In this document: one piece after another, positions 8,218 through 17,807 of the stretch
Position numbering within the stretch: position 1 is the first letter of the stretch
How the letters are laid out: every line of letters begins with the position of its first letter
Assembly (NCBI RefSeq): GCF_024701375.2
Contig: NZ_CP113910.1
Coordinates: 4,340,001 to 4,404,000, forward strand
Direction: 5' to 3'
Source of the DNA: Streptomyces sp. KMM 9044
GTDB taxonomy: Bacteria > Actinomycetota > Actinomycetes > Streptomycetales > Streptomycetaceae
Length of the DNA: 64,000 bases
Position numbers and translations under genes: made by a program
The notes under the pieces: generated by a model
Database searches by the model: none
The model's input: only the letters and a program-made list of their open reading frames with translations
Told to the model about the DNA's origin: nothing

Positions 8218-9060
8218 CTACGGCAGAGCGAACCCCGGATCCACCCCGCCCAGCGCCGAGGCGCACGGGCAGTCCCGTCCCTCCGTCGCCGGCAGCGCCG
8301 CCACCGTGTCGAAAAGCACGTTCCGCAACCGGTCCACGTTGTCCGCGAACACCCGCAGCACCTCGTCGTGCGAGACGCCCTCGCCGGTCTCGGCACCGGC
8401 GTCGAGGTCGGTGACCAGGGCCAGGGACGTGTAGCAGAGCTCCAGTTCACGGGCGAGCGCCGTCTCGGGGTGGCCGGTCATGCCCACCACCGACCAGCCC
8501 TGCGCCTGGTGCCACAACGACTCGGCGCGGGTGGAGAACCGAGGTCCCTCGACCACGACCAGCGTGCCGCCGTCCACCGGCTCCCAGTCCCGCCCGCGCG
8601 CCGACTTCAGGGCGGCTGCCCGGCCGACAGGGCAGTAGGGGTCGGCCAACGACACGTGCGCGACGTTCGGGACGGTGCCGTCGGGCCGGGGCAGCCCGTC
8701 GAAGTAGGTGTTCGCCCGGGACTTCGTACGATCCACGAGCTGGTCCGGGACCAGCAGTGTCCCCGGCCCGTACGCGGGCCGCAGCCCGCCCACCGCGCAC
8801 GGCCCGAGCACCTGGCGCGCGCCGACCGACCTGAGCGCCCACAGGTTGGCCCGGTAGTTGATCCGATGGGGCGGCAGATGGTGACCGCGCCCGTGCCGGG
8901 GGAGGAAAGCGACCCGCCGGCCGGCCAGTTCACCGAGGAAGAGGGAGTCACTGGGCGCCCCGTACGGGGTGTCCACCTGAACCTCGGTCACGTCGTCGAG
9001 GAAGGAGTAGAAACCGGAGCCGCCGATCACGCCGATCTCGACGTTCGCCTTGTTCGCCAT
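8218..9060 (-). CDS. mtnP: S-methyl-5'-thioadenosine phosphorylase family protein
   Basis: A 280-aa nucleoside phosphorylase that cleaves methylthioadenosine with phosphate in methionine salvage. The N-terminus VEIGVIGGSGFYSFLDD carries the phosphate-binding GGSG loop. LPRHGRGHHLPPHRINYRAN is the family signature, followed by VEGPRFSTRAES, VGMTGHPETALARE and the purine-site Asp in ALVTDLD. Start chosen at MANKANVEIG. It lies downstream of fmdB on the same strand with a hairpin between, so it is probably transcribed separately. Confidence 0.88.
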   Translation of the reverse strand: MANKANVEIGVIGGSGFYSFLDDVTEVQVDTPYGAPSDSLFLGELAGRRVAFLPRHGRGHHLPPHRINYRANLWALRSVGARQVLGPCAVGGLRPAYGPGTLLVPDQLVDRTKSRANTYFDGLPRPDGTVPNVAHVSLADPYCPVGRAAALKSARGRDWEPVDGGTLVVVEGPRFSTRAESLWHQAQGWSVVGMTGHPETALARELELCYTSLALVTDLDAGAETGEGVSHDEVLRVFADNVDRLRNVLFDTVAALPATEGRDCPCASALGGVDPGFALP

Positions 9061-9093
9061 GCTCCGCACCCTAACCGGCCCCGGAAACGCCGA

Positions 9094-9123
9094 GGACCCC
9101 GTCGTCGTACGACGACGGGGTCC
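9094..9123. terminator. Hairpin between fmdB and mtnP
   Basis: A perfect 30-bp palindrome: 13-bp arms GGACCCCGTCGTC and GACGACGGGGTCC around GTAC. It follows the stop of fmdB in the leftward direction and lies just upstream of the mtnP start. Confidence 0.75.
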
Positions 9124-9165
9124 CGCAGGGGAATTCGGCCTCAGGCGGCGCGCAAGGATCCGGCC

Positions 9166-9534
9166 TCAGGCGGCTGTGCTGCCGGCGGTGCTGCTGCCGG
9201 CACTGCCGGATCCGGACGACGAGCCGGAGCCCGGGTTCGAGCCGGAGCCCGAGGAGGACGAAGCAGAGGAGGACGAGGAGGGCTCGGAGGACGAAGACGA
9301 AGACGAACCCGTCGACGAACCGGCCGTCTTCGACGCCGTGGCGCTGCTCGACGAGGAACCGCGGCTGTCGTTGCGGTAGAAACCGGAGCCCTTGAAGACG
9401 ATGCCGACCGCCGAGAACACCTTCTTCAGGCGACCCTGGCAGTTCGGGCACTCGGTAAGAGCGTCATCGGTGAACTTCTGCACCGCCTCGAGGCCCTCGC
9501 CGCACTCGGTGCACTGGTACTGATAGGTGGGCAC
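9166..9534 (-). CDS. fmdB: FmdB-family zinc-ribbon protein
   Basis: A 122-aa protein. The N-terminal 50 residues form the FmdB zinc ribbon, with two CxxC pairs (YQCTECGEG and TECPNCQGRL) followed by KVFSAVGIVFKGSGFYRND. The C-terminal 70 residues are a Ser/Gly-rich low-complexity tail. FmdB-family proteins are small putative regulators of unproven function. Start supported by CCAGGAGG 7 nt upstream. A CIRCE-like operator overlaps the leader, suggesting HrcA control, which would tie it to the heat-shock regulon. Confidence 0.85.
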   Translation of the reverse strand: MPTYQYQCTECGEGLEAVQKFTDDALTECPNCQGRLKKVFSAVGIVFKGSGFYRNDSRGSSSSSATASKTAGSSTGSSSSSSSEPSSSSSASSSSGSGSNPGSGSSSGSGSAGSSTAGSTAA

Positions 9535-9544
9535 TGTCTTCCTC

Positions 9545-9571
9545 CTGGCACTCTCACTCGATGAGTGCTAA
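9545..9571. promoter_or_regulatory. CIRCE-like HrcA operator in front of fmdB
   Basis: Plus strand: CTGGCACTC, 9 nt, GAGTGCTAA. The right arm matches the CIRCE consensus (TTAGCACTC-N9-GAGTGCTAA) at 9/9 and the left arm at 7/9, with the exact 9-nt spacing. It lies 10-37 nt upstream of the fmdB start and partly overlaps its ribosome site, so HrcA binding could block transcription. Confidence 0.75.
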
Positions 9572-9832
9572 CGATCGTCAATGGTAACCCGTGCCGCAAG
9601 TGGTCGGCGTAACGCACGTCACCCCGCCGCGGTGGCGGCGGGAGCGTGACCGCCGTGAGGACGGGCCTTCGCGTGTGCCCGGCCCGTGCTCCGCGCGGAC
9701 CCCGGACGCGTCCTCGAGCGTGTCTTCGCAGGCGGGAGCCATCTCCGGGGAGCCGCCACCACCCCACGCGTGCGCGCGGGCGGGCCTGGAAAGGGGCCTG
9801 CCCGGCGCCCTTCGCGACGGCCTGCCGATGCG

Positions 9833-11125
9833 TCACATCTCACTGACCCCGACGGGGTCGCGCCGGGCCGCGCCGCGCGTGACCTCGCGGGTCGTCCGGG
9901 GCGGCGCCAGCCGTGACCGCAGGGCCAGCAGCGTCACCAGGGCGAGCACGGTGCCGCCCATCGGCACCAGGAACCCGGCGCCGGTCCAGAGGCTGTCCTC
10001 CAGTTGCCCGGAGACCGTGACCGCGGTCGCCTGGCCGAGGGCCACCGCGCCGGTCAGCCAGGTGAAGGCCTCGGTACGGGAACCGGCCGGGACCAGGTCG
10101 TCGACCAGCGTGTACCCGGTGATCAGGGCGGGTGCGATGCACATGCCGACCAGGAGACCGAGACCGGCGAGGAGCAGCGCGGAGTGGGCGGTCCACAGGG
10201 CGGAGGCGGTCACCGCGAGCGCCGCGTACCCGATGACCAGGCGCCGCTGGGGGGCGGTCTTCCAGGCGATGGCGCCGCAGGCGATGCCGGAGAGCATGTT
10301 TCCCGCGGCGAAGACGCCGTACAGGATGCCGTTCAGCCCGGGTTCGCCGATCGACTCGGTGTACGCGGCCAGCGACACCTGCATGCCGCCGAAGACGGAC
10401 CCGATGCCCAGGAAGATGACGATCAGGACGCGCACCCCGGGGACGCGCAGCGCAAAAGCGTGCTCCACGCGCGCGTGCCCGCGGGCGGCCACCTCGGGCT
10501 GTGTGCCCTTCTGAGCGGCGAACAGCAGACCGCCGGTCAGGGTCAGCGCGGCCTCGGCCACCAGGCCCGCCGCCGGGTCCACGGCCGTGCACAGGGCGGT
10601 GGCCAGCAGCGGCCCGACGACGAAGGTCAGCTCGTCGGTGACGGACTCGAAGGCCGCCGCCGTGGTCATCAGCGGGGAGTTCTTGAGCTTGACGCCCCAG
10701 CGGGCGCGCACCATGGGCCCGACCTGGGGCACCGAGGCGCCGGTGGGCACGGCGGCGGCGAACAACGTCCACAGCGGGGCGCCGTTCAGCGCCAGCGCGG
10801 TCAGGGTCAGCCCGGACAGGGTGTGTACCAGGACACCGGGGACGAGGACGGCGCGCTGTCCGTGGCGGTCGGCGAGCCGGCCGCTGTAGGGCGCGAACAC
10901 GGCCATGGCGACGCCGGTGACCGCCGCGACGGCGCCGGCCGCGCCGTACGAACCGGTGGTGTGCTGCACCAGCAGCACGATGGAGAGGGTGAGCATCGCG
11001 AACGGCTGGCGTGCCGCGAAGCCGGGGAGCAGGAACGTCCAGGCGCCGCGCGTGCGCAGCAGTCGGCCGTATCCCGGACGGGAGGTGGCCGCAGGGTCCT
11101 TCGACGTGGTGACCGTGGATGCCAC
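9833..11125 (-). CDS. MFS transporter
   Basis: A 430-aa major facilitator with about 12 hydrophobic segments. The loop-2 motif is present as YSGRLADRHGQRAVL at about residues 80-94. The central loop carries TQPEVAARGHARVEHAF. GTG start giving VASTVTTSKDPAAT is supported by a purine-rich AAAGG site. The substrate is unknown; drug or metabolite export is the family default. The stop-side tail is Arg-rich and cytoplasmic. It is monocistronic with its own ~250-bp upstream region. Confidence 0.85.
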   Translation of the reverse strand: MASTVTTSKDPAATSRPGYGRLLRTRGAWTFLLPGFAARQPFAMLTLSIVLLVQHTTGSYGAAGAVAAVTGVAMAVFAPYSGRLADRHGQRAVLVPGVLVHTLSGLTLTALALNGAPLWTLFAAAVPTGASVPQVGPMVRARWGVKLKNSPLMTTAAAFESVTDELTFVVGPLLATALCTAVDPAAGLVAEAALTLTGGLLFAAQKGTQPEVAARGHARVEHAFALRVPGVRVLIVIFLGIGSVFGGMQVSLAAYTESIGEPGLNGILYGVFAAGNMLSGIACGAIAWKTAPQRRLVIGYAALAVTASALWTAHSALLLAGLGLLVGMCIAPALITGYTLVDDLVPAGSRTEAFTWLTGAVALGQATAVTVSGQLEDSLWTGAGFLVPMGGTVLALVTLLALRSRLAPPRTTREVTRGAARRDPVGVSEM

Positions 11126-11435
11126 GGCCCGTGCCTTTCTGCCGCCTGGTGGCGCGGGGGTCCCTGGTGTCGGGCGCGCCGAGAGCTGTCCTCTTGCGCT
11201 GACTGCGGTAGATGCCGGTGCCACAGCTCAGGGCGTGCCGGCCGCCATACGGTCGCGCCAGCTCTGCGTCAGGCAGAGTTGGTTCGATCTGGGTATCGCT
11301 TGCATGGTACAGGCGGTCCCAGGTATACACAGGCGCCAGGCGCTTGTGATCCTGTGAAAGTGGGCGCAGGAGTGCTGCGGCCCTGTGAATGACGGGTTGT
11401 GCCCGACCCGCGCGAACGACGCCGGAAGTGACGTT

Positions 11436-12986
11436 TCAGCCCCCGCCTCCGCTCCTCCGGTCGCCCCCGGGCCTCGCCCCGTCCGCCCCCAGCCAGCCGG
11501 CCAGTTTGCCGCCGCGGCCCACCGCGCGGAGCCGGCGTTCGACCGCGTCCCGGACCGGGTCGGTGGCGACGACGAGCAGTTCGTCCCCGCGCCGCAGGAT
11601 CGTCGTCGGTCCCGGAACGAACGAGGTGCCCCCACGCACGACGAGCGTGACAGCAGCCCCCTCCGGCAGCCGCAGCTCGCCGACCTCCACGCCGTGCATT
11701 CTCGATCCCTCCGGGACGTCGACCGACAGCAGATGTCCGCGCAGCCGCTCCAGGGGCGCCGACTCGATGCCCAGGTCGGCGGCCTCCGCGCTCTCGCCGA
11801 GCCGCAGCGTGCGGGCCAGCCACGGCAGCGTCGGTCCCTGGACGAGGGTGTAGACGACGACAAGGATGAAGACGATGTTGAAGATCGACCGGCTGCCGGG
11901 AACGCCCTGGACCATCGGAATCGTCGCCAGGATGATGGGCACGGCGCCGCGCAGCCCGGCCCAGGACATCAGCGCCTGCTCCTGCCAGGGCACCCGGAAC
12001 GGCACCAGGCACAGCACGACGCTCAGCGGGCGGGCCACCATGGTCAGCACCAGCCCGATGATCAGTGCGGGCACGATGTCGTCACCCAGCTCGTGCGGGG
12101 AGACCAGCAGGCCGAGCAGGACGAACATGCCGATCTGGGCGAGCCAGCCGAGCCCTTCGGCGAACCCGCGCGTGGCGGGCCAGTGCGGCAGCCCGGCGTT
12201 GCCCAGCACCATCGAGGCGAGGTAGACGGCGAGGAAGCCGCTGCCGTGGGCCATGGCGCCCGCCGCGTAGGCGGTGGTGGCGATGGCCATGACGGCGATG
12301 GGGTAGAGACCCGAGGCGGGCAGTGCCACGTGCCTGAGCCCCAGGGAGCCCAGCCGGCCCACGGCGAGTCCGATGACGGCGCCGATGGCCAGCTCCAGGG
12401 CGATCTCGCCGAGCAGGACGTACCAGTGCTCGATCGGGCCTGCCGTGGAGAAGGCGAGCACCAGGATGACCACGGGGGCGTCGTTGAAGCCGGACTCGGC
12501 CTCCAGCGTGCCCGTCACCCGTCCGGGGAGCGGGATGCGCCGCAGTACGGAGAAGACGGCCGCCGCGTCGGTCGAGGACACCACCGCGCCGATGATCAGC
12601 GCCTGCCGCCACTCCAGCCCGATCAGGAAGTGCGCGGCCGACGCGGTGACACCGACGCTCGCCGCGACGCCGACGGTCGCGAGGACGGCGGAGGCGGGCA
12701 GGACGGGTCGGATCTCCGTCCACTTGGTGCCCAGACCGCCCTCGGCCAGGATCACGACCAGGGCCCCGTACCCGATGACCTGAGTCAGCTCGGCGTTGTC
12801 GAAGTGGATGCCGCCGATGCCGTCCTGGCCCATGGCGATACCGATGCCCAGGTACACGAGCAGGCTGGGGAGCCCGCTGCGCGAGGAGATCCGGACCGCC
12901 ACGACGGCGACGAGCAGGACCAGCGAGCAGACGAGCAGGAGCTGGTTGAGGTGGTGGACAGTCGTGGCCGTTCCCTTCCCTGGCAC
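11436..12986 (-). CDS. Potassium/proton antiporter of the CPA1 type (NhaP2/CvrA-like)
   Basis: A 516-aa membrane protein. About 12-13 transmembrane segments cover residues 15-400, with the antiporter core motifs GAVVSSTDAAAVFSVLRR and ESGFNDAPVVILV, which contain the ion-binding Asp residues. A cytoplasmic TrkA-C (RCK-C) domain covers about residues 420-500 (VGELRLPEGAAVTLVVRGG, LRRGDELLVVA), which usually gates by ligand or pH. The tail is Gly/Arg-rich. GTG start. It exchanges potassium or sodium for protons at the cytoplasmic membrane. Divergent from the acylase gene. Confidence 0.88.
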   Translation of the reverse strand: MPGKGTATTVHHLNQLLLVCSLVLLVAVVAVRISSRSGLPSLLVYLGIGIAMGQDGIGGIHFDNAELTQVIGYGALVVILAEGGLGTKWTEIRPVLPASAVLATVGVAASVGVTASAAHFLIGLEWRQALIIGAVVSSTDAAAVFSVLRRIPLPGRVTGTLEAESGFNDAPVVILVLAFSTAGPIEHWYVLLGEIALELAIGAVIGLAVGRLGSLGLRHVALPASGLYPIAVMAIATTAYAAGAMAHGSGFLAVYLASMVLGNAGLPHWPATRGFAEGLGWLAQIGMFVLLGLLVSPHELGDDIVPALIIGLVLTMVARPLSVVLCLVPFRVPWQEQALMSWAGLRGAVPIILATIPMVQGVPGSRSIFNIVFILVVVYTLVQGPTLPWLARTLRLGESAEAADLGIESAPLERLRGHLLSVDVPEGSRMHGVEVGELRLPEGAAVTLVVRGGTSFVPGPTTILRRGDELLVVATDPVRDAVERRLRAVGRGGKLAGWLGADGARPGGDRRSGGGG

Positions 12987-13232
12987 CCGCGCGGTGCGCC
13001 GGGCTCCGGTCCGGGGCCCGGGTTGACCGGCACGTTCACGGCGAACTACTTCGTTACCTTACCTAACTCTTGACGCTTTCTTGACGTGCGCTCCTGGCAT
13101 CATCGAACGCCCGTCCAGGGTGGTATCCGACTCCGCGTCAAGTGGCGCAGGGCCCTGCGCCTATCGTTGCTCCAGCGCTCAGTTAAAAGCACAGCCCGCC
13201 CTGCCGCTCGCGTAAGGACAGCAAGGACAGCG

Positions 13233-16109
13233 ATGCCCCCCAATACCACCGCCTCCACGGGTCAGCAGCCCGGCACGTCCGGCAGGAGAAAGGGGCGCAA
13301 AGCCCGTCTGATCGTCTTCGTCCTGGTGCTGGCGCTGATCGGCGGTGCCGTCTACGGGGCGTACTGGTCGGTCGGCACCGTGCGTGCCTCCTTCCCGCAG
13401 ACCAAGGGCTCGATCACCCTCGAGGGCCTGTCGGGCACCGTCGACGTGCAGCGTGACGACCACGGGATCCCGCAGATCTACGCCTCCTCCGACGAGGACC
13501 TGTTCATGGCACAGGGCTACGTCCAGGCGCAGGACCGGTTCTACGAGATGGACGTCCGCCGGCACATGACCTCCGGACGCCTGTCGGAGATGTTCGGCGA
13601 GAGCCAGGTCGAGACCGACGAGTTCCTGCGCACCCTGGGCTGGGACCGGATCGCCCGGGAGGAGTACGAGAAGACGCTTTCCCCGGCGACGAAGAAGTAC
13701 CTCGACGCCTACGCCAAGGGCGTCAACGCCTACCTGAAGGGCAAGGACGGTGCCGCGATCTCCCTGGAGTACGCGGCCCTGGGCTTCACCAACGACTACA
13801 AGCCCGGCGCCTGGACACCGGTGGACTCCCTGGCCTGGCTGAAGGCGATGGCCTGGGACCTGCGCGGCAACATGCAGGACGAGATCGACCGCGCCCTGAT
13901 GACCAGCCGCCTCGGCCCGGAGCAGATCGCCGACCTGTACCCGGCGTACCCGTACAGCCGGAACAAGCCGGTGGTGCAGGAGGGCCAGTACGACGAGCTC
14001 ACCGGCACCTACGAGTCGGGCAGCGGCGGGAGCGGCACGGGCGACGGCACCGGGACCGGGACCGGGGACGGCACGGGCACCGGTGCCGGCACGGTGGACC
14101 CCGGAACCGGCACGGTGGACCCCGGAACCGGCACGGTGGACCCCGGCACCGGCGTGGAGGGCGCGTCCGGGGCGGGAGGCACCGCGGACGGCGCCGCGGG
14201 CACCGCGGGCAGCCTGGAGAGCCAGCTGACGGGTCTCCAGCAGGTCCTGCAGGACCTCCCGACCGCCGTCGGTGTCAACGGCGACGGCATCGGCTCCAAC
14301 TCCTGGGTCGTCTCCGGGGAGCACACCATCACCGGTGAGCCCCTGCTGGCCAACGACCCGCACCTGTCGCCCGCACTGCCGTCCGTCTGGTACCAGATGG
14401 GCCTGCACTGCCGCAGCGTCTCCGCCGAGTGCCAGTACGACGTCTCCGGCTACACCTTCGCGGGCCTGCCCGGTGTCATAATCGGCCACAACCAGGACAT
14501 CGCCTGGGGCCTGACCAACTCCGGGGTCGACGTCACCGACCTCTACCTGGAGAAGATCACCGGCGAGGGCTACCAGTACGACGGCAAGGTGGTGCCTTTC
14601 ACGACCCGCGAGGAGACCATCAAGGTCGCCGGCGGCGCCTCGCAGAAGATCGTCGTCCGGGAGACCAACAACGGTCCGCTGCTCTCCGACCGGTCCAAGG
14701 ACCTGGTGCGGACCGGCAAGAAGGCCACTGTCGAATCCGCCGCACCCGACCGGGGAGACGGCTACGGCGTCTCCCTGCGCTGGACCGCGCTGGACGCCGG
14801 CCGCACGATGGACTCCGTCTTCGCGATCAACCGCGCGAAGGACTGGGACGGCTTCCGCGAGGCGGCCGCCCTGTTCGAGGTGCCCTCGCAGAACCTCGTC
14901 TACGCGGACACCGAGGGCCACATCGGCTACACCCTGCCCGGAAGGATCCCCACCCGCGCGGAGGACCACGACGGCTCCATCCCCGCGCCGGGCTGGAACC
15001 CCGACTACGAATGGACCGGCTGGATCGAGCAGGACGAACTGCCCTACGAGTTCGACCCCGACCGCGGTTACATCGTCACCGCCAACCAGGCCGTCGTCGA
15101 CCCCGACACGTACCCGTACACCCTGACCACCGACTGGGGCTACGGCGCCCGCAGCCAGCGGATCGACGACCTGATCCAGTCGAAGATCAAGGACGGGGGC
15201 AAGATCTCCACCGACGACATGCGGCAGATGCAGCTCGACAACAGCAGCGGCATAGCCAAACTGCTCGTGCCCGAGCTGCTCAAGATCGACGTCGACGACC
15301 CGGACGTGCGCGAGGCGCAGAAGCTGCTGGAGGGCTGGGACTACACCCAGAACGCCGACTCGGCGGCGGCCGCCTACTTCAACTCCGTCTGGCGCAACAT
15401 CCTCAAGCTCGCCTTCGGCCACAAGCTGCCCAAGGAACTGCGGGTCAAGGGTCAGTGCCTGTGGGTCGACCCGGTCAACCCGACCGGGCCCGCCGAGGAG
15501 CGCGTCAAGGTCCGCGAGTGCGGTCTGCGCGAGGCGGACCAGGCCCAGCCCGACGGCGGCGACCGCTGGTTCGAGGTGGTCCGCACGCTGATGGAGGACG
15601 AGGACAGCGACTGGTGGACGACCCCGAAGTCGGGCACCCGCCCCCCCGCGGGGAACCGTGACGAGCTGTTCGGGCGCGCCCTGATCGACGCGCGGTGGGA
15701 ACTCACCGCCAAGCTCGGCAAGGACATCGACACCTGGAGCTGGGGCCGGCTGCACCGCCTGTTCCTGAAGAACCAGACCCTGGGCACCTCCGGCCCCGGC
15801 TTCGTGCAGTACGCCCTCAACCGGGGCCCCTGGAAGCTCGGTGGCGGCGAGGCCACGGTCAACGCCACCGGCTGGAACGCCGCCGGCGGCTACGGGGTGG
15901 TGTGGGTGCCGTCGATGCGGATGGTGGTCAACCTCGGCGACCTCGACAAGTCGCGGTGGATCAACCTCACCGGCGCCTCCGGACACGCCTACAGCGCCCA
16001 CTACGTCGACCAGACCGACGCGTGGGCAGAGGGCGAACTGCTCGAGTGGTCCTTCTCGGAGAAGGCGGTCGAGGAGAGCACCGAGGACACCCTGCTGCTC
16101 AAGCCGTGA
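13233..16109 (+). CDS. Penicillin acylase (penicillin amidase) family hydrolase
   Basis: A 958-aa membrane-anchored or exported N-terminal-nucleophile hydrolase. A basic N-terminus (RRKGRKAR) precedes a hydrophobic helix at about residues 28-47 (LIVFVLVLALIGGAVYGAYW). The alpha-chain region has the IYASSDEDLFMAQGYVQAQDR motif. The beta-chain begins at the predicted nucleophile Ser near residue 355 in GIGSNSWVVSG, followed by LLANDPHL and GLPGVIIGHNQDIAWGLTN. A Gly/Thr/Asp-rich repeat separates the chains. Family members cleave beta-lactam side chains or acyl-homoserine lactones; substrate unknown here. Confidence 0.9.
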   Translation: MPPNTTASTGQQPGTSGRRKGRKARLIVFVLVLALIGGAVYGAYWSVGTVRASFPQTKGSITLEGLSGTVDVQRDDHGIPQIYASSDEDLFMAQGYVQAQDRFYEMDVRRHMTSGRLSEMFGESQVETDEFLRTLGWDRIAREEYEKTLSPATKKYLDAYAKGVNAYLKGKDGAAISLEYAALGFTNDYKPGAWTPVDSLAWLKAMAWDLRGNMQDEIDRALMTSRLGPEQIADLYPAYPYSRNKPVVQEGQYDELTGTYESGSGGSGTGDGTGTGTGDGTGTGAGTVDPGTGTVDPGTGTVDPGTGVEGASGAGGTADGAAGTAGSLESQLTGLQQVLQDLPTAVGVNGDGIGSNSWVVSGEHTITGEPLLANDPHLSPALPSVWYQMGLHCRSVSAECQYDVSGYTFAGLPGVIIGHNQDIAWGLTNSGVDVTDLYLEKITGEGYQYDGKVVPFTTREETIKVAGGASQKIVVRETNNGPLLSDRSKDLVRTGKKATVESAAPDRGDGYGVSLRWTALDAGRTMDSVFAINRAKDWDGFREAAALFEVPSQNLVYADTEGHIGYTLPGRIPTRAEDHDGSIPAPGWNPDYEWTGWIEQDELPYEFDPDRGYIVTANQAVVDPDTYPYTLTTDWGYGARSQRIDDLIQSKIKDGGKISTDDMRQMQLDNSSGIAKLLVPELLKIDVDDPDVREAQKLLEGWDYTQNADSAAAAYFNSVWRNILKLAFGHKLPKELRVKGQCLWVDPVNPTGPAEERVKVRECGLREADQAQPDGGDRWFEVVRTLMEDEDSDWWTTPKSGTRPPAGNRDELFGRALIDARWELTAKLGKDIDTWSWGRLHRLFLKNQTLGTSGPGFVQYALNRGPWKLGGGEATVNATGWNAAGGYGVVWVPSMRMVVNLGDLDKSRWINLTGASGHAYSAHYVDQTDAWAEGELLEWSFSEKAVEESTEDTLLLKP
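14032..14160 (+). repeat. Gly/Thr-rich tandem repeat in the acylase linker
   Basis: Short imperfect repeats (GTG(D/T) units, then three GTVDPGT blocks encoded by near-identical 18-bp units at about 14090-14150) sit just before the autoprocessing site between the two acylase chains. They extend the spacer peptide normally removed during maturation. Confidence 0.8.
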
Positions 16110-16121
16110 GCAACGGCCACC

Positions 16122-16175
16122 GCTGACACGAGAAGCGGCCTCCACACACGCGTGGAGGCCGCTTCTCGTGTCAGC
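16122..16175. terminator. Bidirectional terminator
   Basis: Perfect 24-bp inverted repeat (16122-16145 and 16152-16175) with a 6-nt loop, located between the convergent acylase and cyclo-ligase genes. It ends 10 bp from the cyclo-ligase stop. Confidence 0.85.
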
Positions 16176-16185
16176 GTGCACCGGC

Positions 16186-16803
16186 TCAGCCGAACCGCCG
16201 TACCCCCGAGGGCGTCACCACCGCGTGCACCGGATGGTCGTGCGGCTCCTCGGGAACCCGCTCGACGACCTCCGTGCCGTACAGCAGCACCACCAGCGCC
16301 GGGTGCGCGCCCGTGCGTTCCAGCCGGGCCAGCACCCGGTCGTACGAGCCCCCGCCGCGTCCCAGCCGCATCCCGCGCGCGTCGACGGCCAGGCCCGGCA
16401 GCAGCACCACGTCCGCCCCGGTGACGGCGTCCGGGCCGAGGCGCTCCCCGGACGGTTCCAGCAGCGTCAGCCGTCCGCCGCCGTGCCGCACGTGTGCGAG
16501 GGATTCCTCGCCGGTGTACGCGCCCCAGTCCAGGTCGTTGTCGGGGAGCAGGGCCGGCAGCAGCACGCGTACGCCCCGCGCGCGCAGGGCGTCGAGGAGC
16601 GCGAGCGTGCCGGGTTCACTCCCGACGGAGACGTAGGCCGCCACCGTGCGCGCGTGCGCCAGTTCGGGCAGCCCGAGCGCACGGTCGGCCAGCGCGGTCG
16701 CGCACTCCCATACGTCACCCGCCGTCAACCTTCCCCTTGCCAGGAGGATTTCCTGTCGCAACGCCCGCTTGGCATAATCGTTCGCGCGTTCGTTCTGTCT
16801 CAA
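16186..16803 (-). CDS. 5-formyltetrahydrofolate cyclo-ligase
   Basis: A 205-aa enzyme converting 5-formyl-THF to 5,10-methenyl-THF with ATP. Landmarks: KRALRQEILLARGRL at the N-terminus, YVSVGSEPGTLALLDALRARG, and the C-terminal signature LPGLAVDARGMRLGRGGGSYDRVL. ATG start MRQNERAN. It is divergent from galU across a ~90-bp AT-richer intergenic region that must carry both promoters. Confidence 0.9.
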   Translation of the reverse strand: MRQNERANDYAKRALRQEILLARGRLTAGDVWECATALADRALGLPELAHARTVAAYVSVGSEPGTLALLDALRARGVRVLLPALLPDNDLDWGAYTGEESLAHVRHGGGRLTLLEPSGERLGPDAVTGADVVLLPGLAVDARGMRLGRGGGSYDRVLARLERTGAHPALVVLLYGTEVVERVPEEPHDHPVHAVVTPSGVRRFG

Positions 16804-16895
16804 CTCTGTCCCCGTACCGTTCCAATATGCTCATATGAGATTTAAGTGTGCGGAGCTCCATATTCCCTGCGAAGGCAGCGGATATGGTGGCGGGC

Positions 16896-17807
16896 ATGAT
16901 TCAGTCGCACCCTCGGATCACCAAGGCTGTCATCCCCGCAGCGGGCCTCGGCACCCGGTTCCTGCCGGCCACCAAAGCCACTCCCAAGGAGATGTTGCCG
17001 GTCGTCGACAAGCCGGCGATCCAGTACGTGGTCGAAGAGGCCGCCGCCGCCGGTCTCGACGACGTCCTCATGGTGACGGGACGCAACAAGCGCCCCCTGG
17101 AGGACCATTTCGACCGCAACTACGAACTGGAGTCCGCCCTCAACAGGAAGGGTGACGCCGCCCGCCTCGCCAAGGTCCAGGAATCCAGTGACCTCGCGAC
17201 GATGCACTACGTCCGTCAGGGCGACCCCAAGGGCCTCGGCCACGCCGTCCTGTGCGCCGCCCCGCACGTCGGCGACGAACCTTTCGCCGTCCTCCTGGGC
17301 GACGACCTGATCGACCCGCGCGACCTCCTGCTCCAGCGCATGATCGAGGTCCAGGAGCAGCACGGCGGCAGCGTCGTCGCGCTCATGGAGGTCGCCCCGG
17401 AACAGATCCACCTCTACGGCTCCGCCGCCGTCGAGGCCACCGCCGACTTCGACGTGGTCCGGGTCAGCGGCCTGGTCGAGAAGCCCGAACCGGCCGACGC
17501 GCCCTCCAACTACGCCATCATCGGCCGCTACGTCCTCGACCCGCACGTCTTCGAGATACTGCGGAAGACCGAGCCGGGCCGCGGCGGCGAGATCCAGCTC
17601 ACCGACGCTCTCCAGCAGCTCGCCGCCGACGAAAAGGTCGGCGGCCCGGTGCACGGCGTGGTCTTCGAGGGACGCCGTTATGACACCGGCGACCGGGGCG
17701 ACTACCTGCGTGCCATTGTCCGGCTCGCGTGCGAACGTGAAGACCTGGGACCGGACTTCCGGACCTGGCTCCGCCGTTATGTCACCGAGGAGATGCAGCA
17801 GCCTTGA
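16896..17807 (+). CDS. galU: UTP-glucose-1-phosphate uridylyltransferase
   Basis: A 303-aa nucleotidyltransferase that makes UDP-glucose for cell-envelope glycans and trehalose. The N-terminus has AVIPAAGLGTRFLPATKATP, the nucleotide-binding loop, followed by KEMLPVVDKPAIQYVVEEA; VLLGDDLID carries the metal-binding Asp and RYDTGDRGDYL closes the domain. The ATG at 16896 (MIQSHPRITKAV) gives the family start. First gene of a cluster; its stop overlaps the TTG start of the next gene. Confidence 0.95.
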   Translation: MIQSHPRITKAVIPAAGLGTRFLPATKATPKEMLPVVDKPAIQYVVEEAAAAGLDDVLMVTGRNKRPLEDHFDRNYELESALNRKGDAARLAKVQESSDLATMHYVRQGDPKGLGHAVLCAAPHVGDEPFAVLLGDDLIDPRDLLLQRMIEVQEQHGGSVVALMEVAPEQIHLYGSAAVEATADFDVVRVSGLVEKPEPADAPSNYAIIGRYVLDPHVFEILRKTEPGRGGEIQLTDALQQLAADEKVGGPVHGVVFEGRRYDTGDRGDYLRAIVRLACEREDLGPDFRTWLRRYVTEEMQQP

